From the NCBI RefSeq assembly GCF_003591035.1, contig NZ_QYUO01000003.1, positions 1,054,001-1,118,000 on the forward strand: a DNA stretch of 64,000 nt. Reading direction: 5' to 3'. Shown one piece after another: positions 1-9,515 of this stretch; positions within the stretch are counted from its first letter, which is position 1; every line of letters starts with the position of its first letter. This stretch comes from Noviherbaspirillum saxi. GTDB taxonomy: Bacteria > Pseudomonadota > Gammaproteobacteria > Burkholderiales > Burkholderiaceae_D. The position numbers and the translations under genes were made by a program. The notes below the pieces were generated by a model. It was not told where the DNA came from. It did not search any database and saw only the letters and a list, made by a program, of their open reading frames with translations.

Positions 1-659
1 GATGAATCCGCCGTTCCCCCTGCACTCGGGGTCGGAAAGTGGTCGTAGAAATCGCTGTTCAACACTTCCACCCATGTGCCGGCATACGGCATTCCCAAGC
101 GATAACCGTAAAGCGGATTCTCGTTCAAGGACGCAACGACAACCACATCATGGCCGACGCCTTCCACCCAACGCTGAAAAGCCAGCATACGGTTTCCTTC
201 ATCGACCGAGATGATGCGGAGCCCTTCTCCCCGGAGCCCCGCATGCAACCGGCGAAGCCGGATCGCATCCGATACGAAACGCAGGAAGTCCGTCATGTGC
301 CGGTCACGTCCATCCAGTTCTGCCCAATAAAGCAGGAATCGTTCATCCATGCCGGGGTCGTCCGACCATGGCTTGTCCTCGAGGAACTCCTGTCCCATGA
401 ACAGCATCGGCATGCCGGGAGCCATGAGCAAGAGTCCCGTCGCGAACCTCGATCGGCTGCGCGCATACCAGGATCGCGGATTGCTTTCGTCCGCAAGTCT
501 CGCGATGCGCGGCGACCGGTCGCGGTAGACCTCATCGTGGCTTTCGATGTACTGAATCGCCCGCCATTTTTGGGGCAACCTAGGCGCCCATAGCGCGTCC
601 GCAATCCTTCCCATGTTGATGCCGGCCTCGCGCGCCCATCGCCGTCGCGGAGGAAACAT
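1..659 (-). pseudogene. C-terminal part of a GH13 1,4-alpha-glucan branching enzyme-like protein, N-terminus missing
   Basis: Reading the minus strand gives an open frame that runs off the left edge. It contains ESHDEVYRDR, APGMPMLFMGQEF and DERFLLYW, which match the last part of the GH13 catalytic barrel and the following beta domain of glucan-branching enzymes. The protein then ends with typical beta-sandwich sequence (NENPLYGYRLGMPYAGTWVEV). The first in-frame Met is at 659, and an in-frame TGA lies about 17 bases further upstream. About 220 residues are visible, against the 600-700 usual in GlgB, and the N-terminal CBM48 domain and the catalytic Asp/Glu region are missing. I infer a 5'-truncated remnant. 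An alternative is a frameshift near 660-680, because a second Met in another frame (678) continues for a short distance. The true 3' end lies outside the window. Confidence 0.6.
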
Positions 660-805
660 ACTGTTGGGTGATGGTCATGCCGGCCCCTTCAGAAGAATTT
701 TTATAATGATGACGATGCCGTTAAACGACTGGTAATCACGGATGCTAATATAAAATATGGAAACGATGCTTTGAATATCTTTTGAATATAGTTTGAAAGG
801 CCGAC

Positions 806-1747
806 TTGGAACTAAGACACTTGCGCTACTTCGTCGTTGTTGCCGAGGAGGGGCATTTCACTCGAGCAGCGCAGCGGCTATCCATGCAGCAACCGCCTCT
901 CAGCCAGCAAATCCGTGCCCTGGAGCAGGAGCTTGGTTTTGATCTGTTCAGGCGCCATCCCAAAGGAGCGGAGTTGACGGCTGGCGGCGTAGTCTTCCTT
1001 CAGGAAGCAAAGGCCATCCTGGACGGGGTGGAGCAAGGAGCAGCGCGCGCCGCACGTGCTGCGAGCGGGAGCGCGGGCAATATTTCTGTCGGCTTTACGA
1101 GTTCGGCTGCCGCACATCCCATCATTCCCCAAATCATGCGCAGTTACCGTGCCGCCTGGCCGGGCGTCACGCTCGAATTCCGAGAAGGCAATGCTGCCGA
1201 GTTGACCGATGCGTTAAGCGCAGCGACGCTCGATATCGCGTTTCTGCGCTTGCCTGTCAGTCAGCCTCCGGGCATCCATTTCAAGCGTTTGCTCGAAGAG
1301 GAAATGCTTCTTGTGCTACCGGTCGGACATCCTTTGCTGCGCAAGCATACAGGGCGGAGCATGCCTACCATTTCACTGAAGTCGCTCAAGGATGAGCAAT
1401 TCATCCTGGTACGCCGGCGAGGAGCGCCTGGCATGTACTCGAATCTGATCGATGCTTGTGTGCGCGCAGGATTTACCCCCAATATCACGGTCGAGGTCGA
1501 ACGCATGCTGACCAATATCAGTCTGGTGGCTGCCGGCGCCGGCATATCGGCAGTGCCGGCATCGATGAAAGGCTTCCATGAAGACGCCGTGGTGTATTGC
1601 CACATCCAGGAGGCAGGCCCCGACTTGAATGCTCCGCTTACGATGGCGTGCCGCGACGGAGAAACGAAGGCTACGGTCCGGCATTTTATGGATGAAGCGG
1701 CGCGATTCAGCCGCCCAGGCAAGGCAAAAAAATCGAAACGGCAGTGA
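806..1747 (+). CDS. LysR-family transcriptional regulator
   Basis: This 313-residue protein has the classic LysR layout: an N-terminal winged helix-turn-helix (HFTRAAQRLSMQQPPLSQQIRALEQELG, residues about 18-45) followed by a two-lobed periplasmic-binding-like effector domain. The start is a TTG at 806 with a GAAAGG ribosome site about 6 bases upstream; no ATG sits at the right place relative to the conserved LRHLRYF start. LysR proteins usually sense a small organic molecule and control a neighbouring operon. The symporter gene downstream is convergent, and the branching-enzyme remnant upstream is divergent, so the target is not evident from context. The N-terminus resembles the BenM/CatM-type branch, but the inducer cannot be read from the sequence. 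Confidence 0.93.
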   Translation: MELRHLRYFVVVAEEGHFTRAAQRLSMQQPPLSQQIRALEQELGFDLFRRHPKGAELTAGGVVFLQEAKAILDGVEQGAARAARAASGSAGNISVGFTSSAAAHPIIPQIMRSYRAAWPGVTLEFREGNAAELTDALSAATLDIAFLRLPVSQPPGIHFKRLLEEEMLLVLPVGHPLLRKHTGRSMPTISLKSLKDEQFILVRRRGAPGMYSNLIDACVRAGFTPNITVEVERMLTNISLVAAGAGISAVPASMKGFHEDAVVYCHIQEAGPDLNAPLTMACRDGETKATVRHFMDEAARFSRPGKAKKSKRQ

Positions 1748-1801
1748 TATGCGAGCATGAGTTCCGATGAATACATCTCCCATACCAATTGATGACACGC
1801 C

Positions 1802-3082
1802 CTAGGTCAAACCATGCGCATGTACCGCGCGGCGATCAAGTTTTCCATCCCATGCGGCAATCGCCATGCAGGCGACGCCGTTGCCTATTACGTTTGCCAG
1901 CGGTCTGCATTTAAGCAAACGCTCAATGCCAACGATCAGAAAAAGGCTGCTGTCGGGTATTGCCGGAACGGCGACGATTGTCGCGGCCAGTGCAATGAAG
2001 GCAGAACCTGCGACACCGCTTGCGCCTTTTGACGTCACCATGGCGAGCGCCAAAATCGTTATGTAATCCCACAGCCCGAGTTGGATCTGCAAAGCTTGGG
2101 CCAGAAATACCAGCGCCATGGTCAGATAGATATTGCTTCCGTTTAAATTGAACGAATAGCCGGCAGGTACCGCGATGCGGGCAACCACTCCTGCACAGCC
2201 GGCCTGTTCAAGTTTTTCGATCAGTCTAGGCATTGCCGTCACCGACGACGACGTGCCGAAAACAAGTAACAGCTCTTCCTTGAGATAGCGGATGAACGGC
2301 AGTATCCGAAAGCCGGCGCATCGCGCGACGGCTCCCAACGCAAGCAATACAAACAGCGCTGTCGTCGCGTACAGCGTCGTAAGCAATGTGATCAGCGGTG
2401 TAATGGAAGACACTCCGTATTTCCCGACCGTGAATGCAATGGCGCCGAACGCCGCAAATGGCGCCAGTTTCATCAGCATGCCGACAAGTTTCACCAGACG
2501 CTGACCGATCCAGTCACAGCCGGCGATGACAGATGCAGCACGTTCTTTCAGTACCGCGAGCGCCATGCCGCATACGCATGCCAGTAACAATACCTGCAGA
2601 ATGCTGCTTCCCATGAAAACGCTTGTGACGGTCTCAATGAATGTGCGCGGGGCAGTGGTGAGAGAGGTACTCGCATTGACGCCTGGGCTGCCGGTCAATA
2701 CGCTTGCATCGATATGAAAATTGGCGCCGGGCTGCAACACGTGCGCCACGAAGAGGCCCGTCGCCAGCGCAAGCGTCGACGTCAGTTCAAAATAAATCAG
2801 CGCCTTGATTCCCAGGCGTCCAATGTGACCAACTTTGCCTGCCGCCGCGAGAGCAGAGGTCACGGTGAAGAAAATGATGGGCCCCACCAGGACGCGTACA
2901 GCGGAAACGAACCATTCGCCCAATGGTTTCATCTGCACCGCCAAACCGGGATTGGTATAGCCAAGCATAATGCCGGCTGCAATCGCGAAAAGCATCTGCA
3001 TTGCGAGGCTGCGCAAACCGATATTCTTCAAGAATCCGGTACTGGATGAATTCCGAATCTTGATGCTGCACATGCGTTTCAT
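1802..3082 (-). CDS. Dicarboxylate/amino acid:cation symporter (SDF family, DctA/GltP-like)
   Basis: The protein belongs to the sodium/proton-dicarboxylate symporter family. Conserved parts are visible in order: several N-terminal membrane helices, the re-entrant loop serine motif (FGTSSSVTAMPRLIEKL), the substrate and cation region (PAGYSFNLNGSNIYLTMALVF), and the second re-entrant loop (TSKGASGVAGSAFIALAATI), followed by GNGVACMAIAAWDGKLD. These match C4-dicarboxylate carriers such as DctA, with NLNGSNIY where DctA has NLDGTAIY, so the substrate may differ. The open frame extends to 3178, but the start at 3082 (MKRMCSIK, about 426 residues) is preferred because the extra N-terminus is charged and unlike the family and a GGAGA lies just upstream. 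The gene stands alone, convergent with the LysR gene. Confidence 0.88.
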   Translation of the reverse strand: MKRMCSIKIRNSSSTGFLKNIGLRSLAMQMLFAIAAGIMLGYTNPGLAVQMKPLGEWFVSAVRVLVGPIIFFTVTSALAAAGKVGHIGRLGIKALIYFELTSTLALATGLFVAHVLQPGANFHIDASVLTGSPGVNASTSLTTAPRTFIETVTSVFMGSSILQVLLLACVCGMALAVLKERAASVIAGCDWIGQRLVKLVGMLMKLAPFAAFGAIAFTVGKYGVSSITPLITLLTTLYATTALFVLLALGAVARCAGFRILPFIRYLKEELLLVFGTSSSVTAMPRLIEKLEQAGCAGVVARIAVPAGYSFNLNGSNIYLTMALVFLAQALQIQLGLWDYITILALAMVTSKGASGVAGSAFIALAATIVAVPAIPDSSLFLIVGIERLLKCRPLANVIGNGVACMAIAAWDGKLDRRAVHAHGLT

Positions 3083-3522
3083 GTCTCCGCTACGGCCGCA
3101 AATGGCGTTGTCCGCACAATGAACCCTTATAGGTTGTTGTAATCGTTTTTTTCGATGGCCGGTGGCGCACCGGAGCACCGGAAGGGATGTCGCAAACCAG
3201 CTTAGCGTTGCGGATACCGAGTGTCAACGGAATTGCCGCGGGTCGTAATGTTCTGACGGCAATGATAATCGCCTTTCAATTCATTCATGCGGTGTCAGAA
3301 ACCTGGCTCGGCAAACGTATGTCTTTTAATACAAGCAACTGCACCTCAATTTTTTGGAGCCCCAATTGTTTCAATGATTCCATCGGCACAATGCCATACT
3401 TTAAATATATGGAACATCGTCTTTCAAGATATTTGACTCTCTACAAGAAGATTTTTAGTATGCAGCACACGGCTATCTTCAGGAAGGCCGCGCCGCTTAA
3501 TAAAATCAACAGGAGATACATC
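3083..3522. other. Intergenic region between divergent genes
   Basis: About 440 bases separate the symporter gene and the lipoprotein hydrolase, which are transcribed away from each other. The hydrolase frame stays open from 3187, but the N-terminal part has no family resemblance, so this stretch is most likely promoter DNA for both genes. The part around 3340-3460 is AT-rich. I see no clear operator or RNA. Confidence 0.5.
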
Positions 3523-4884
3523 ATGCACATCATGCGTCTATTGGCAGGTGTTGCGCTTGTCAACGCGCTCGCCGCTTGCAGCTCACTGCCCGTGGCTACA
3601 ACCGCCACGCAGGATCAATCCTTAACTCCCTGCCCGGCTGGCCTGGAAGCGGTGGCAAAGTGCTACACCGGCGTTGACGACAAGGGTTCTCACTACTGGA
3701 TCGCCATCCCGAACGATTGGAACCGTACCTTGGTCATGCATGCGCATGGCGGCCCGCGTCTTTCCGCAATAGGCCGCAACACCAGCCTGGAAGATCTGGA
3801 ACGTTTTGCCGTGACGGTGCGCCAGGGATATGCATGGGCAGGCTCCAGTTACCGGCGTCCCGGATATGGCGTACGCATGGCAGCGGAAGACACCGAAACC
3901 CTGCGCAGAATTTTTGTAAATTCCTTCGGCAAGCCGGCCTATACCATCCTGCATGGACAGTCCTGGGGAGGCAATATCGCAGCCAAGGGAATAGAACTGT
4001 ATGCGCGTAATCCGGACGGCACGCCGAATTACGATGGTGTCGTGCTTACCAATGGAATGGTTGCCGGCGGTTCGCGAAACTATCTCCACCGTGCGGACCT
4101 GCGCGCGGTCTATCAATACTACTGCAAAAACCATCCAAAGCCGGACGAGCCGCAGTATCCGCTGTGGATGGGCTTGCCGGCCGATTCCAACATGAGCAGC
4201 AAGGATCTTGCGGAGCGAGTGAAGGATTGTACCGGCGTCGGCTTGAAGGCTGAGCAGCGGACCGAACAGCAGAAACGAAATCTCGCGAATATTCTCGGCG
4301 TGATATCCATCCCGGAAAGATCACTGGTGTCGCATCTTAACTGGGCCACGTTCTTGTTTCGTGATCTGACGCAGCGAGTACTGAATGGCCGGAACCCGTT
4401 TTCCAACCGCCATGTCGTCTATCGCGGCTCCAGCGACGATACGGCACTTAATCGGAATGTGCCGCGATTCGACGCAGACCCGGTCGCGGTGCGGCAACTT
4501 TCAGAAGACTCGGACATGACCGGCGACATCACGGTGCCGGTGATCAGTATGCATGCAATCAACGACCCGACCGCGATGGTCGAGTACGAGTCCGACTACA
4601 AGCGCGTGGTGGCGAACAAGGGAAATGCCGCCAAGCTGGTACAGGTTTTCACCACCGAAAGCGAGCATAGCAAGCTAGCGGACGCCGAGTATGCGGCGGT
4701 TTTCGATGCGGTAACACAGTGGATCAAGTCCGGCGCCAAGCCGTCTTCGATGCAGGTCGCCGCACTGTGCGAAAAGCACGCCGAAAAATTCTCGGGCGGC
4801 TGTCACTTCGATACAAAATTTACACCGGCGTCGTTATTCAAGCGTGTCGCTGCACGAAACGAAAGTAGCACTGACAAACGCTAG
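3523..4884 (+). CDS. Secreted lipoprotein of the alpha/beta-hydrolase fold
   Basis: The start at 3523 is set by an AGGAG site seven bases upstream and by a lipoprotein signal peptide (MHIMRLLAGVALVNALAAC, lipobox LAAC, lipidated Cys at about residue 19). The 453-residue protein then shows an oxyanion-type HGGP motif (MHAHGGPRL, about residue 75) and a nucleophile elbow GQSWGG (Gly-x-Ser-x-Gly, about residue 147). A late His in ESEHSKLAD probably completes the triad. It should be a serine hydrolase anchored in the outer or inner membrane, facing the periplasm. The substrate is unknown; the fold covers esterases, lactonases and peptidases. It has no operon partner, since the next gene is the end of the convergent pqq operon. 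Confidence 0.8.
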   Translation: MHIMRLLAGVALVNALAACSSLPVATTATQDQSLTPCPAGLEAVAKCYTGVDDKGSHYWIAIPNDWNRTLVMHAHGGPRLSAIGRNTSLEDLERFAVTVRQGYAWAGSSYRRPGYGVRMAAEDTETLRRIFVNSFGKPAYTILHGQSWGGNIAAKGIELYARNPDGTPNYDGVVLTNGMVAGGSRNYLHRADLRAVYQYYCKNHPKPDEPQYPLWMGLPADSNMSSKDLAERVKDCTGVGLKAEQRTEQQKRNLANILGVISIPERSLVSHLNWATFLFRDLTQRVLNGRNPFSNRHVVYRGSSDDTALNRNVPRFDADPVAVRQLSEDSDMTGDITVPVISMHAINDPTAMVEYESDYKRVVANKGNAAKLVQVFTTESEHSKLADAEYAAVFDAVTQWIKSGAKPSSMQVAALCEKHAEKFSGGCHFDTKFTPASLFKRVAARNESSTDKR

Positions 4885-4931
4885 GATTAATCAGGCGTCA
4901 CCTCAATCGAAACCACCTCTCCGGGGAATAG

Positions 4932-4982
4932 ATGAAACCCAAGTTGTCCGCCATCGTGCTCGGTGCGATGCACGTGTTTTAA
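4932..4982 (+). other. Short signal-peptide-like open frame, possible gene stump
   Basis: A GGGGA site precedes an ATG at 4932 that opens a 16-residue frame (MKPKLSAIVLGAMHVF) looking like the first part of a Sec signal peptide before a TAA. It may be the start of a lost secreted-protein gene or chance. Nothing downstream continues the reading frame convincingly. Confidence 0.15.
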
Positions 4983-4996
4983 GGTATTGAGGCGAC

Positions 4997-5032
4997 GTGA
5001 AAGTGGCGCGTACCTTGCGCGTCACTTTTCAC
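4997..5032. terminator. Hairpin downstream of the pqq operon
   Basis: An almost perfect inverted repeat (GTGAAAGTGGCGCG pairing with CGCGTCACTTTTCAC, six-base loop) lies about 40 bases past the pqqE stop codon. There is no strong U run after the stem on either strand, so Rho-independent function is uncertain. It may instead protect the 3' end. Confidence 0.4.
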
Positions 5033-5074
5033 CGTCATGCCGAGCAAGCGTTTATCTTATCGCGTCAAGCGCGC

Positions 5075-6244
5075 TCAAATTTCCTTGCAACCTCCATTTG
5101 TCTCCTGGGCGGCAAAACCAAGCGAATTTGCCTTGCTGCGAAACACCAGAGGCTGCACATTCATGTCTTTCTGGCGCGTCTGCGTTGCATGTGCGTCGAA
5201 TACGATCTTGCCGATCTGATTGTGGTGGCCGGACTTGCCACAAACAGGATCAGCATTGGCGGCATCTCCGGTGAGCGCATAGGCCTGGCAGCGGCAGCCG
5301 CCAAAATCCTTTTTCTTGTCCGGGCAGGATTTGCACGGTTCCTTCATCCAGTCACTGCCGCGATAGCGCTGGAATGCATCGCTGTGGCGCCAGATTCCGG
5401 CAATGCTTTGAGTCGTGACGTTCGGAAAATCCATGCCAGGCAAGGAACGCGCCGCATGGCAGGGCAGGGCGGTGCCATCCGCCGCCACCGCAAGAAACAC
5501 CGATCCCCAGCCGTTCATGCAAGCCTTAGGCCGGTCTTCGAAGTAATCGGGCACTACAAACAGGATGCGCAAGCGATTTCCCAATTTCTTGCGATAGGCG
5601 TTGACCGTTTCTTCGGCACGCTGCAACTGCTCGCGCGTGGGCATCAACTGCGCCCGGTTGACTAACGCCCAGCCATAGTATTGCGTGTTCGCGAGTTCCA
5701 GGTAGTCCACGTCCATTTCCACGGCCATCTCGATGATGCGGCCGACGTGGTCAAGATTATGCCGATGCAGAACGACATTGAGCACCATCGGATAGTCGTA
5801 CTGACGGATCAATTTTGCCACGCGTTGCTTGAGTTCGAAGGTGCGCGTGCTGGACAGGAAGTCGTTCATCTCGCGGGTGGAATCCTGGAACGAGAGCTGG
5901 ATATGATCCAGGCCAAGGTCCTTCATGCGCGCGATTCTGGCTTCGGTCAATCCTATGCCCGAGGTGATCAGGTTGGTGTAATAGCCCAGTCTATGCGCCT
6001 CGCCTATCAATTCTTCCAGGTCTTCCCGCACCAGCGGCTCGCCGCCGGAAAACCCCAGCTGGGCCGCGCCAAGCGCGCGGGCCTGCCGCATCACATCGAA
6101 CCACTGGGCAGTGGTCAGCTCCTTTTCGTGACGGGCAAAGTCCAGCGGGTTGTAACAGAACACGCAGTGCAGCGGACAGCGATAGGTGAGTTCGGCCAGT
6201 AGCCATAATGGCGTCCCGGTTGCTCCTGGAAGTTGGCTTGTCAT
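5075..6244 (-). CDS. pqqE: PqqA peptide cyclase (radical SAM, PqqE)
   Basis: PqqE joins the Glu and Tyr side chains of the PqqA peptide, the first committed step in making pyrroloquinoline quinone. The 389-residue protein has the radical-SAM CxxxCxxC motif near its start ([13 protein letters not shown], Cys 23, 27 and 30). The C-terminal SPASM region has further cysteines for auxiliary iron-sulfur clusters ([43 protein letters not shown]). The start at 6244 (MTSQLPG) lies one base after the pqqD stop; longer in-frame extensions would run into pqqD and have no family support. It is the last gene of pqqABCDE and needs PqqD as peptide chaperone. No odd features were seen. Confidence 0.97.
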   Translation of the reverse strand: MTSQLPGATGTPLWLLAELTYRCPLHCVFCYNPLDFARHEKELTTAQWFDVMRQARALGAAQLGFSGGEPLVREDLEELIGEAHRLGYYTNLITSGIGLTEARIARMKDLGLDHIQLSFQDSTREMNDFLSSTRTFELKQRVAKLIRQYDYPMVLNVVLHRHNLDHVGRIIEMAVEMDVDYLELANTQYYGWALVNRAQLMPTREQLQRAEETVNAYRKKLGNRLRILFVVPDYFEDRPKACMNGWGSVFLAVAADGTALPCHAARSLPGMDFPNVTTQSIAGIWRHSDAFQRYRGSDWMKEPCKSCPDKKKDFGGCRCQAYALTGDAANADPVCGKSGHHNQIGKIVFDAHATQTRQKDMNVQPLVFRSKANSLGFAAQETNGGCKEI

Positions 6245-6245
6245 G

Positions 6246-6509
6246 TCATACGACCCAGCCGCGTTCGCTGGCTGCATGCAAAAAATCTTCCACGTCGTGC
6301 CGCAGACCGCTGGTGGAAAACGCGCGTTCCAGGTCCTGCACGATTTCCGCGGTATTGCGCCGGCCGTCGCAACGCTTGAGCACTTGCGCGGCACTGTCGT
6401 TCAGCTGCACCATTCCTTCGGGATAGAGCAGCACGTAGGCGCCTTGTGCCTCTTCCCATTGCAAGCGGTAGAGGCGGGACAGGCGGGGCTTTTCGATAAC
6501 AGTATTCAT
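6246..6509 (-). CDS. pqqD: PQQ biosynthesis peptide chaperone PqqD
   Basis: PqqD binds the PqqA peptide and presents it to PqqE. The 87-residue protein begins [22 protein letters not shown] and has the expected ending in which a small winged helix covers residues to [14 protein letters not shown]. An upstream in-frame ATG at 6536 would overlap pqqC, whereas 6509 has a GAGG six bases before it, so 6509 is chosen. The gene lies between pqqC and pqqE with almost no spacing, which implies one transcript and coupled translation. Confidence 0.95.
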   Translation of the reverse strand: MNTVIEKPRLSRLYRLQWEEAQGAYVLLYPEGMVQLNDSAAQVLKRCDGRRNTAEIVQDLERAFSTSGLRHDVEDFLHAASERGWVV

Positions 6510-6522
6510 TGTGTCCTCGTCA

Positions 6523-7239
6523 TCAAGGGTAAGCACGTTCGATCGCGTCCATCATGGACCACAGTACATCCAGCTTGAATTGCAATATCTGCAGGGCTCG
6601 CTCCTGCTGCGCACGGGTATGGAAATAATCGAGGGTAACCTGCAGTCCGTGTTCGACATCCCGCTCCGCAAGCGAGATACGGCTGCGAAAGTAATGCAAG
6701 CCTTCCGGATCGATCCAGTCATAGTGCTGCGGCCAGTTCGCCAGCCTTTCCTTGTGAATCTTGGGGGCGAACATTTCCGTCAGCGATGAACACACCGCTT
6801 CCTGCCACGGCGACTGGCGCGCGAAGTTGACATAGGCATCGACCGCGAAGCGCACAGCCGGGACCACATGCCTGAGCGACCATAATTCCTCGCGCGGGAT
6901 GCCGACCGCTTCACCGAGACGGGACCAGGCTTCGATCCCGCCGGAATTGTCTTCCCAACCGTCGTGATCCAGTAGGCGCAGCACCCATTTGCGTCGGGTT
7001 TCGCGATCCGGACAGTTGGCGATGATTGCACCATCCTTGTTCGGGATGTTGATCTGGTAATAGAAGCGATTGGCGACCCAGCCGCGTAGCTGTGACGGCT
7101 CCAGCAAGCCGCTGTTCATCTTTACATTGAAAGGATGAAAGATGTGATACCGCTCTCCCTTTCCGCGTAGCCGCGCTTCAAATTCCTCGCGCGTCCATGC
7201 GGCGGCGTCCGGTTCCAGTTGCGTAAGCACCGCATTCAT
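6523..7239 (-). CDS. pqqC: Pyrroloquinoline-quinone synthase PqqC
   Basis: PqqC is the cofactor-free oxidase that closes the rings and carries out the final eight-electron oxidation to PQQ. The 238-residue length is normal for the family. Recognisable stretches include [21 protein letters not shown] near the N-terminus, [22 protein letters not shown] in the middle and the helix [16 protein letters not shown] near the C-terminus, all typical of the TenA/PqqC helical fold. The ATG at 7239 overlaps the pqqB stop by four bases (ATGA), a sign of translational coupling. Confidence 0.97.
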   Translation of the reverse strand: MNAVLTQLEPDAAAWTREEFEARLRGKGERYHIFHPFNVKMNSGLLEPSQLRGWVANRFYYQINIPNKDGAIIANCPDRETRRKWVLRLLDHDGWEDNSGGIEAWSRLGEAVGIPREELWSLRHVVPAVRFAVDAYVNFARQSPWQEAVCSSLTEMFAPKIHKERLANWPQHYDWIDPEGLHYFRSRISLAERDVEHGLQVTLDYFHTRAQQERALQILQFKLDVLWSMMDAIERAYP

Positions 7240-8171
7240 AAGTTGATCTCCATCCCATCGTAGGCGAGCTCGATGCCATGACGTGCAAGTGTGGCGCGTT
7301 CCCTGGAATCGTCGTCAAGAATCGGATTGGTATTGTTGATATGGATGAGAATCTTGCGCCTGTCCTCCAGGCTGCCCATCAACTCGATCATGCCTCCCGG
7401 ACCGGATTGCGGCAGATGGCCCATATCGGCGGCCGTCTTCGCCGACAATCCAAGATGAATCATTTCGTCGCCGCGCCAGAAGGTGCCATCGACCAGCACG
7501 CATTCTGCCGTTCTCATTGCCGATTCCACGTGGGGTTCGATTTGTCCCAGTCCAGGCGCATAGAATAGCGATCTGCCGGTCTTCTCGTTTTCTATCAGTA
7601 GTCCGATATTGTCGCCCGGGGTTGGCGCCATTCTGTGCTCTGAATAGGGTGGTGCTTTACTGCTCAAAGGAACCGGTGTAAACCGAATGCCTTCCAGCCG
7701 CGGCAATGTGAATGGCGTGCCCGTGCTGCGGGCTCCGTCGACCTCGTCGACATCGATCGGGTTCCACTGCATGTCGCAGTAGTGCGATAAAACGCGTGTC
7801 AGCGCCAATCCATGGGTCAGATCCTTCCATACCGAGGCGGTGCAATGAACAGATAGGGTTTTACCTTCGCGCAGCATCAGCAGGCCGGTCACATGATCTA
7901 TCTGCGCATCCATCAGCACGACTGCAACGATGCCAGTGTCGCGCGGCGACCGTCCCGGTTGCAGCGCCGGTGTGGCGGCGATCTGCGAGAGAATATCCGG
8001 AGAAGCATTGATCAAGGCCCAATCGAGCTCATTGGCGGTGACAGCGATCGACGATTGGGTGCGGGCACGGGCACGGACCGTTCCGTTCCGCACCCCGTTG
8101 CAATTGCGGCAGTTGCAGTTCCATTGAGGGAAGCCGCCTCCTGCCGCCGAGCCAAGCACGCGAATTTTCAT
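7236..8171 (-). CDS. pqqB: PQQ biosynthesis protein PqqB (metallo-beta-lactamase-fold hydroxylase)
   Basis: PqqB hydroxylates the cross-linked Glu-Tyr intermediate before PqqC acts. The 311-residue protein opens with the family signature [19 protein letters not shown] followed by closely spaced cysteines (CNCRNCNG) that bind structural zinc. The metal-site region includes [19 protein letters not shown]. The start at 8171 is chosen because the conserved sequence begins exactly there; the frame extends to 8252, but the extra residues do not fit the family. It lies 109 bases after pqqA, a gap that could allow processing or attenuation so that the peptide gene is made in excess. Confidence 0.96.
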   Translation of the reverse strand: MKIRVLGSAAGGGFPQWNCNCRNCNGVRNGTVRARARTQSSIAVTANELDWALINASPDILSQIAATPALQPGRSPRDTGIVAVVLMDAQIDHVTGLLMLREGKTLSVHCTASVWKDLTHGLALTRVLSHYCDMQWNPIDVDEVDGARSTGTPFTLPRLEGIRFTPVPLSSKAPPYSEHRMAPTPGDNIGLLIENEKTGRSLFYAPGLGQIEPHVESAMRTAECVLVDGTFWRGDEMIHLGLSAKTAADMGHLPQSGPGGMIELMGSLEDRRKILIHINNTNPILDDDSRERATLARHGIELAYDGMEINL

Positions 8172-8280
8172 GGTGATGTCCGGTTTGCGAAGCGCTCCGG
8201 GGACGGAGATCCCGCAGCGCTTCGTCAGATACTTGTACTTCCGGTAGCCCATGACGGGCTGCCGGCGTTAATGAGCGTGG

Positions 8281-8355
8281 TTAACGATTAGAGATATACA
8301 TCGTGATTTCGAATCCGAATCGCAGGTCCGTGAACTCGGGCTTTGTCCATTGCAT
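8281..8355 (-). CDS. pqqA: PQQ precursor peptide PqqA
   Basis: This 24-residue peptide is the substrate from which PQQ is cut. It begins MQWTKPEFTDLRFG and carries the conserved Glu-x-x-x-Tyr pair (E16 and Y20 in FEITMY) that PqqE links. An AAGGAGATCAC sequence directly precedes the ATG at 8355. It is the first gene of the operon and is too short to stand out as an ordinary gene, but its position and motif make it certain. The PQQ-using dehydrogenase itself is not in this window. Confidence 0.97.
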   Translation of the reverse strand: MQWTKPEFTDLRFGFEITMYISNR

Positions 8356-8434
8356 AGTGATCTCCTTGAATAGAAAGTAGGTGGTACGTTTTTTGATCGC
8401 GGATCTGTTACAGACAACTAGCGATGGAACAGTC
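8356..8434. promoter_or_regulatory. Divergent promoter region between pqqA and the S33 peptidase gene
   Basis: About 80 bases separate the two divergent starts, so the promoters of the PQQ operon and the peptidase-like gene must overlap or lie back to back. I could not identify a convincing operator. Confidence 0.4.
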
Positions 8435-9406
8435 ATGCAATCGATCCCCCTAAACGCAACATCCATGCCCGAGCAGTTCGAAGGGCCATTGAATGAAGGC
8501 TTTCTGAACGTTGGCGACGGCCACCGGCTTTATGTGGCGCAGTATGGTCAACCCGATGCGCCTGCTGTCGTCGTGCTGCACGGTGGCCCGGGCAGCGGAT
8601 GCCATCCGTCGATGCTGGAGTGGTTCGACCTGCGGTGCTGGCGTGTGATTCTGGTGGATCAGCGCGGAGCCGGCAGGAGTGCATCCGACGACCCGTTGTC
8701 CTGCAATACAACCGCCGATCTGGTGCGGGATCTGGAAAGACTGCGCAAGGCGCTGCGTATAGACAGCTGGACCGTTGTCGGCGGTTCCTGGGGCGCCTGC
8801 CTCGCCTTGCTGTATGCCGGCCATGCGCCGGAAGCGGTCTCCAACCTGATCTTGCGCGGCGCTTTTCTTGCGACTGATGAGGACGTCCGCTGGTTTTTCC
8901 AGGGATTGCGACCGCTGGTGCCTGATGAATGGATGCATTTGACTGCCGATTGGTCCAATTTGCAACAGGGCACAGTGTTCCAGACTTTGGCAGCATTGCT
9001 ACAAAATGGAACAGTCGTTGAGCAGGAAGAAGCGGCGCGCCGCTGGGGGCAATACGAGGATGGCGTGATGCGCGCGATGTGCGCCATGTTTGCTGCACGA
9101 ACGCGCTGTCCGGAACCGCAGCTTGAAAAGTGGCTGCCGAAATACCGGCTGCAGGCGCATTATCTGTCCATGCGTTGCTTTACCAGCACGACGTCGCTGG
9201 CCAATGCCGCGGCGCGCGCATCAGCTATTCCGACAACCATCATCCATGGGACGCACGATTGGATCTGCCGGCCGCAGAATGCTGCGCAGCTCAAGCGCTG
9301 GATGCGCCAGGCGCGGCTCGAATGGATCGCGCGCGGCACGCACATCGCATCCGATCCTTTGATCCGCAACGCGTTACGGTCCACGATCGCTAATTGTGTT
9401 GCTTGA
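8435..9406 (+). CDS. S33-family proline iminopeptidase-like alpha/beta hydrolase
   Basis: The protein resembles proline iminopeptidases, which release N-terminal residues from short peptides. It shows VVVLHGGPGSGCHP (oxyanion HGGPG motif, about residues 48-61), DQRGAGRSAS, the nucleophile elbow GGSWGACLALLYA and a C-terminal HGTHDWICRPQNA followed by a His (ARGTHIAS). About 323 residues is normal for the family. The start could be 8435 (MQSIPLN) or 8465 (MPEQFEGP); the longer open frame from 8381 would intrude on the pqqA leader. It is divergent from pqqA. In PQQ loci the maturation protease is often an M16-type PqqF, and none is present here, so this enzyme is a candidate for trimming the processed peptide. 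That role is inference from position only. Confidence 0.88.
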   Translation: MQSIPLNATSMPEQFEGPLNEGFLNVGDGHRLYVAQYGQPDAPAVVVLHGGPGSGCHPSMLEWFDLRCWRVILVDQRGAGRSASDDPLSCNTTADLVRDLERLRKALRIDSWTVVGGSWGACLALLYAGHAPEAVSNLILRGAFLATDEDVRWFFQGLRPLVPDEWMHLTADWSNLQQGTVFQTLAALLQNGTVVEQEEAARRWGQYEDGVMRAMCAMFAARTRCPEPQLEKWLPKYRLQAHYLSMRCFTSTTSLANAAARASAIPTTIIHGTHDWICRPQNAAQLKRWMRQARLEWIARGTHIASDPLIRNALRSTIANCVA

Positions 9407-9433
9407 TGTGTTGCATGCCCAAGCGTGAAAGAA

Positions 9434-9515
9434 AGAGCCATGACAAGGCGGCCTCCGTAAGGCCGTGCCGCGGGACAAGCGTCCGACATCGACGGTATAG
9501 TCAGGATGGAACTGC
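9434..9515 (+). repeat. Degenerate copy of the 32057-32230 MITE-like repeat
   Basis: The stretch from GAGCCATGACAAGGC to GTCAGGATGGAACTGCCC matches the right half of the element at 32057-32230, with shared blocks CAAGGnGGCCTC, TGCCGCGGG, AAGCGTCCG and CATCGACGGTA. The left terminal repeat is missing and the right one is mutated, so this is an old, truncated copy. Confidence 0.6.

Noticed and set aside
39..593. Plus-strand open frame of 184 residues
   Set aside because: It is the shadow of the branching-enzyme frame on the minus strand, which has clear family motifs.
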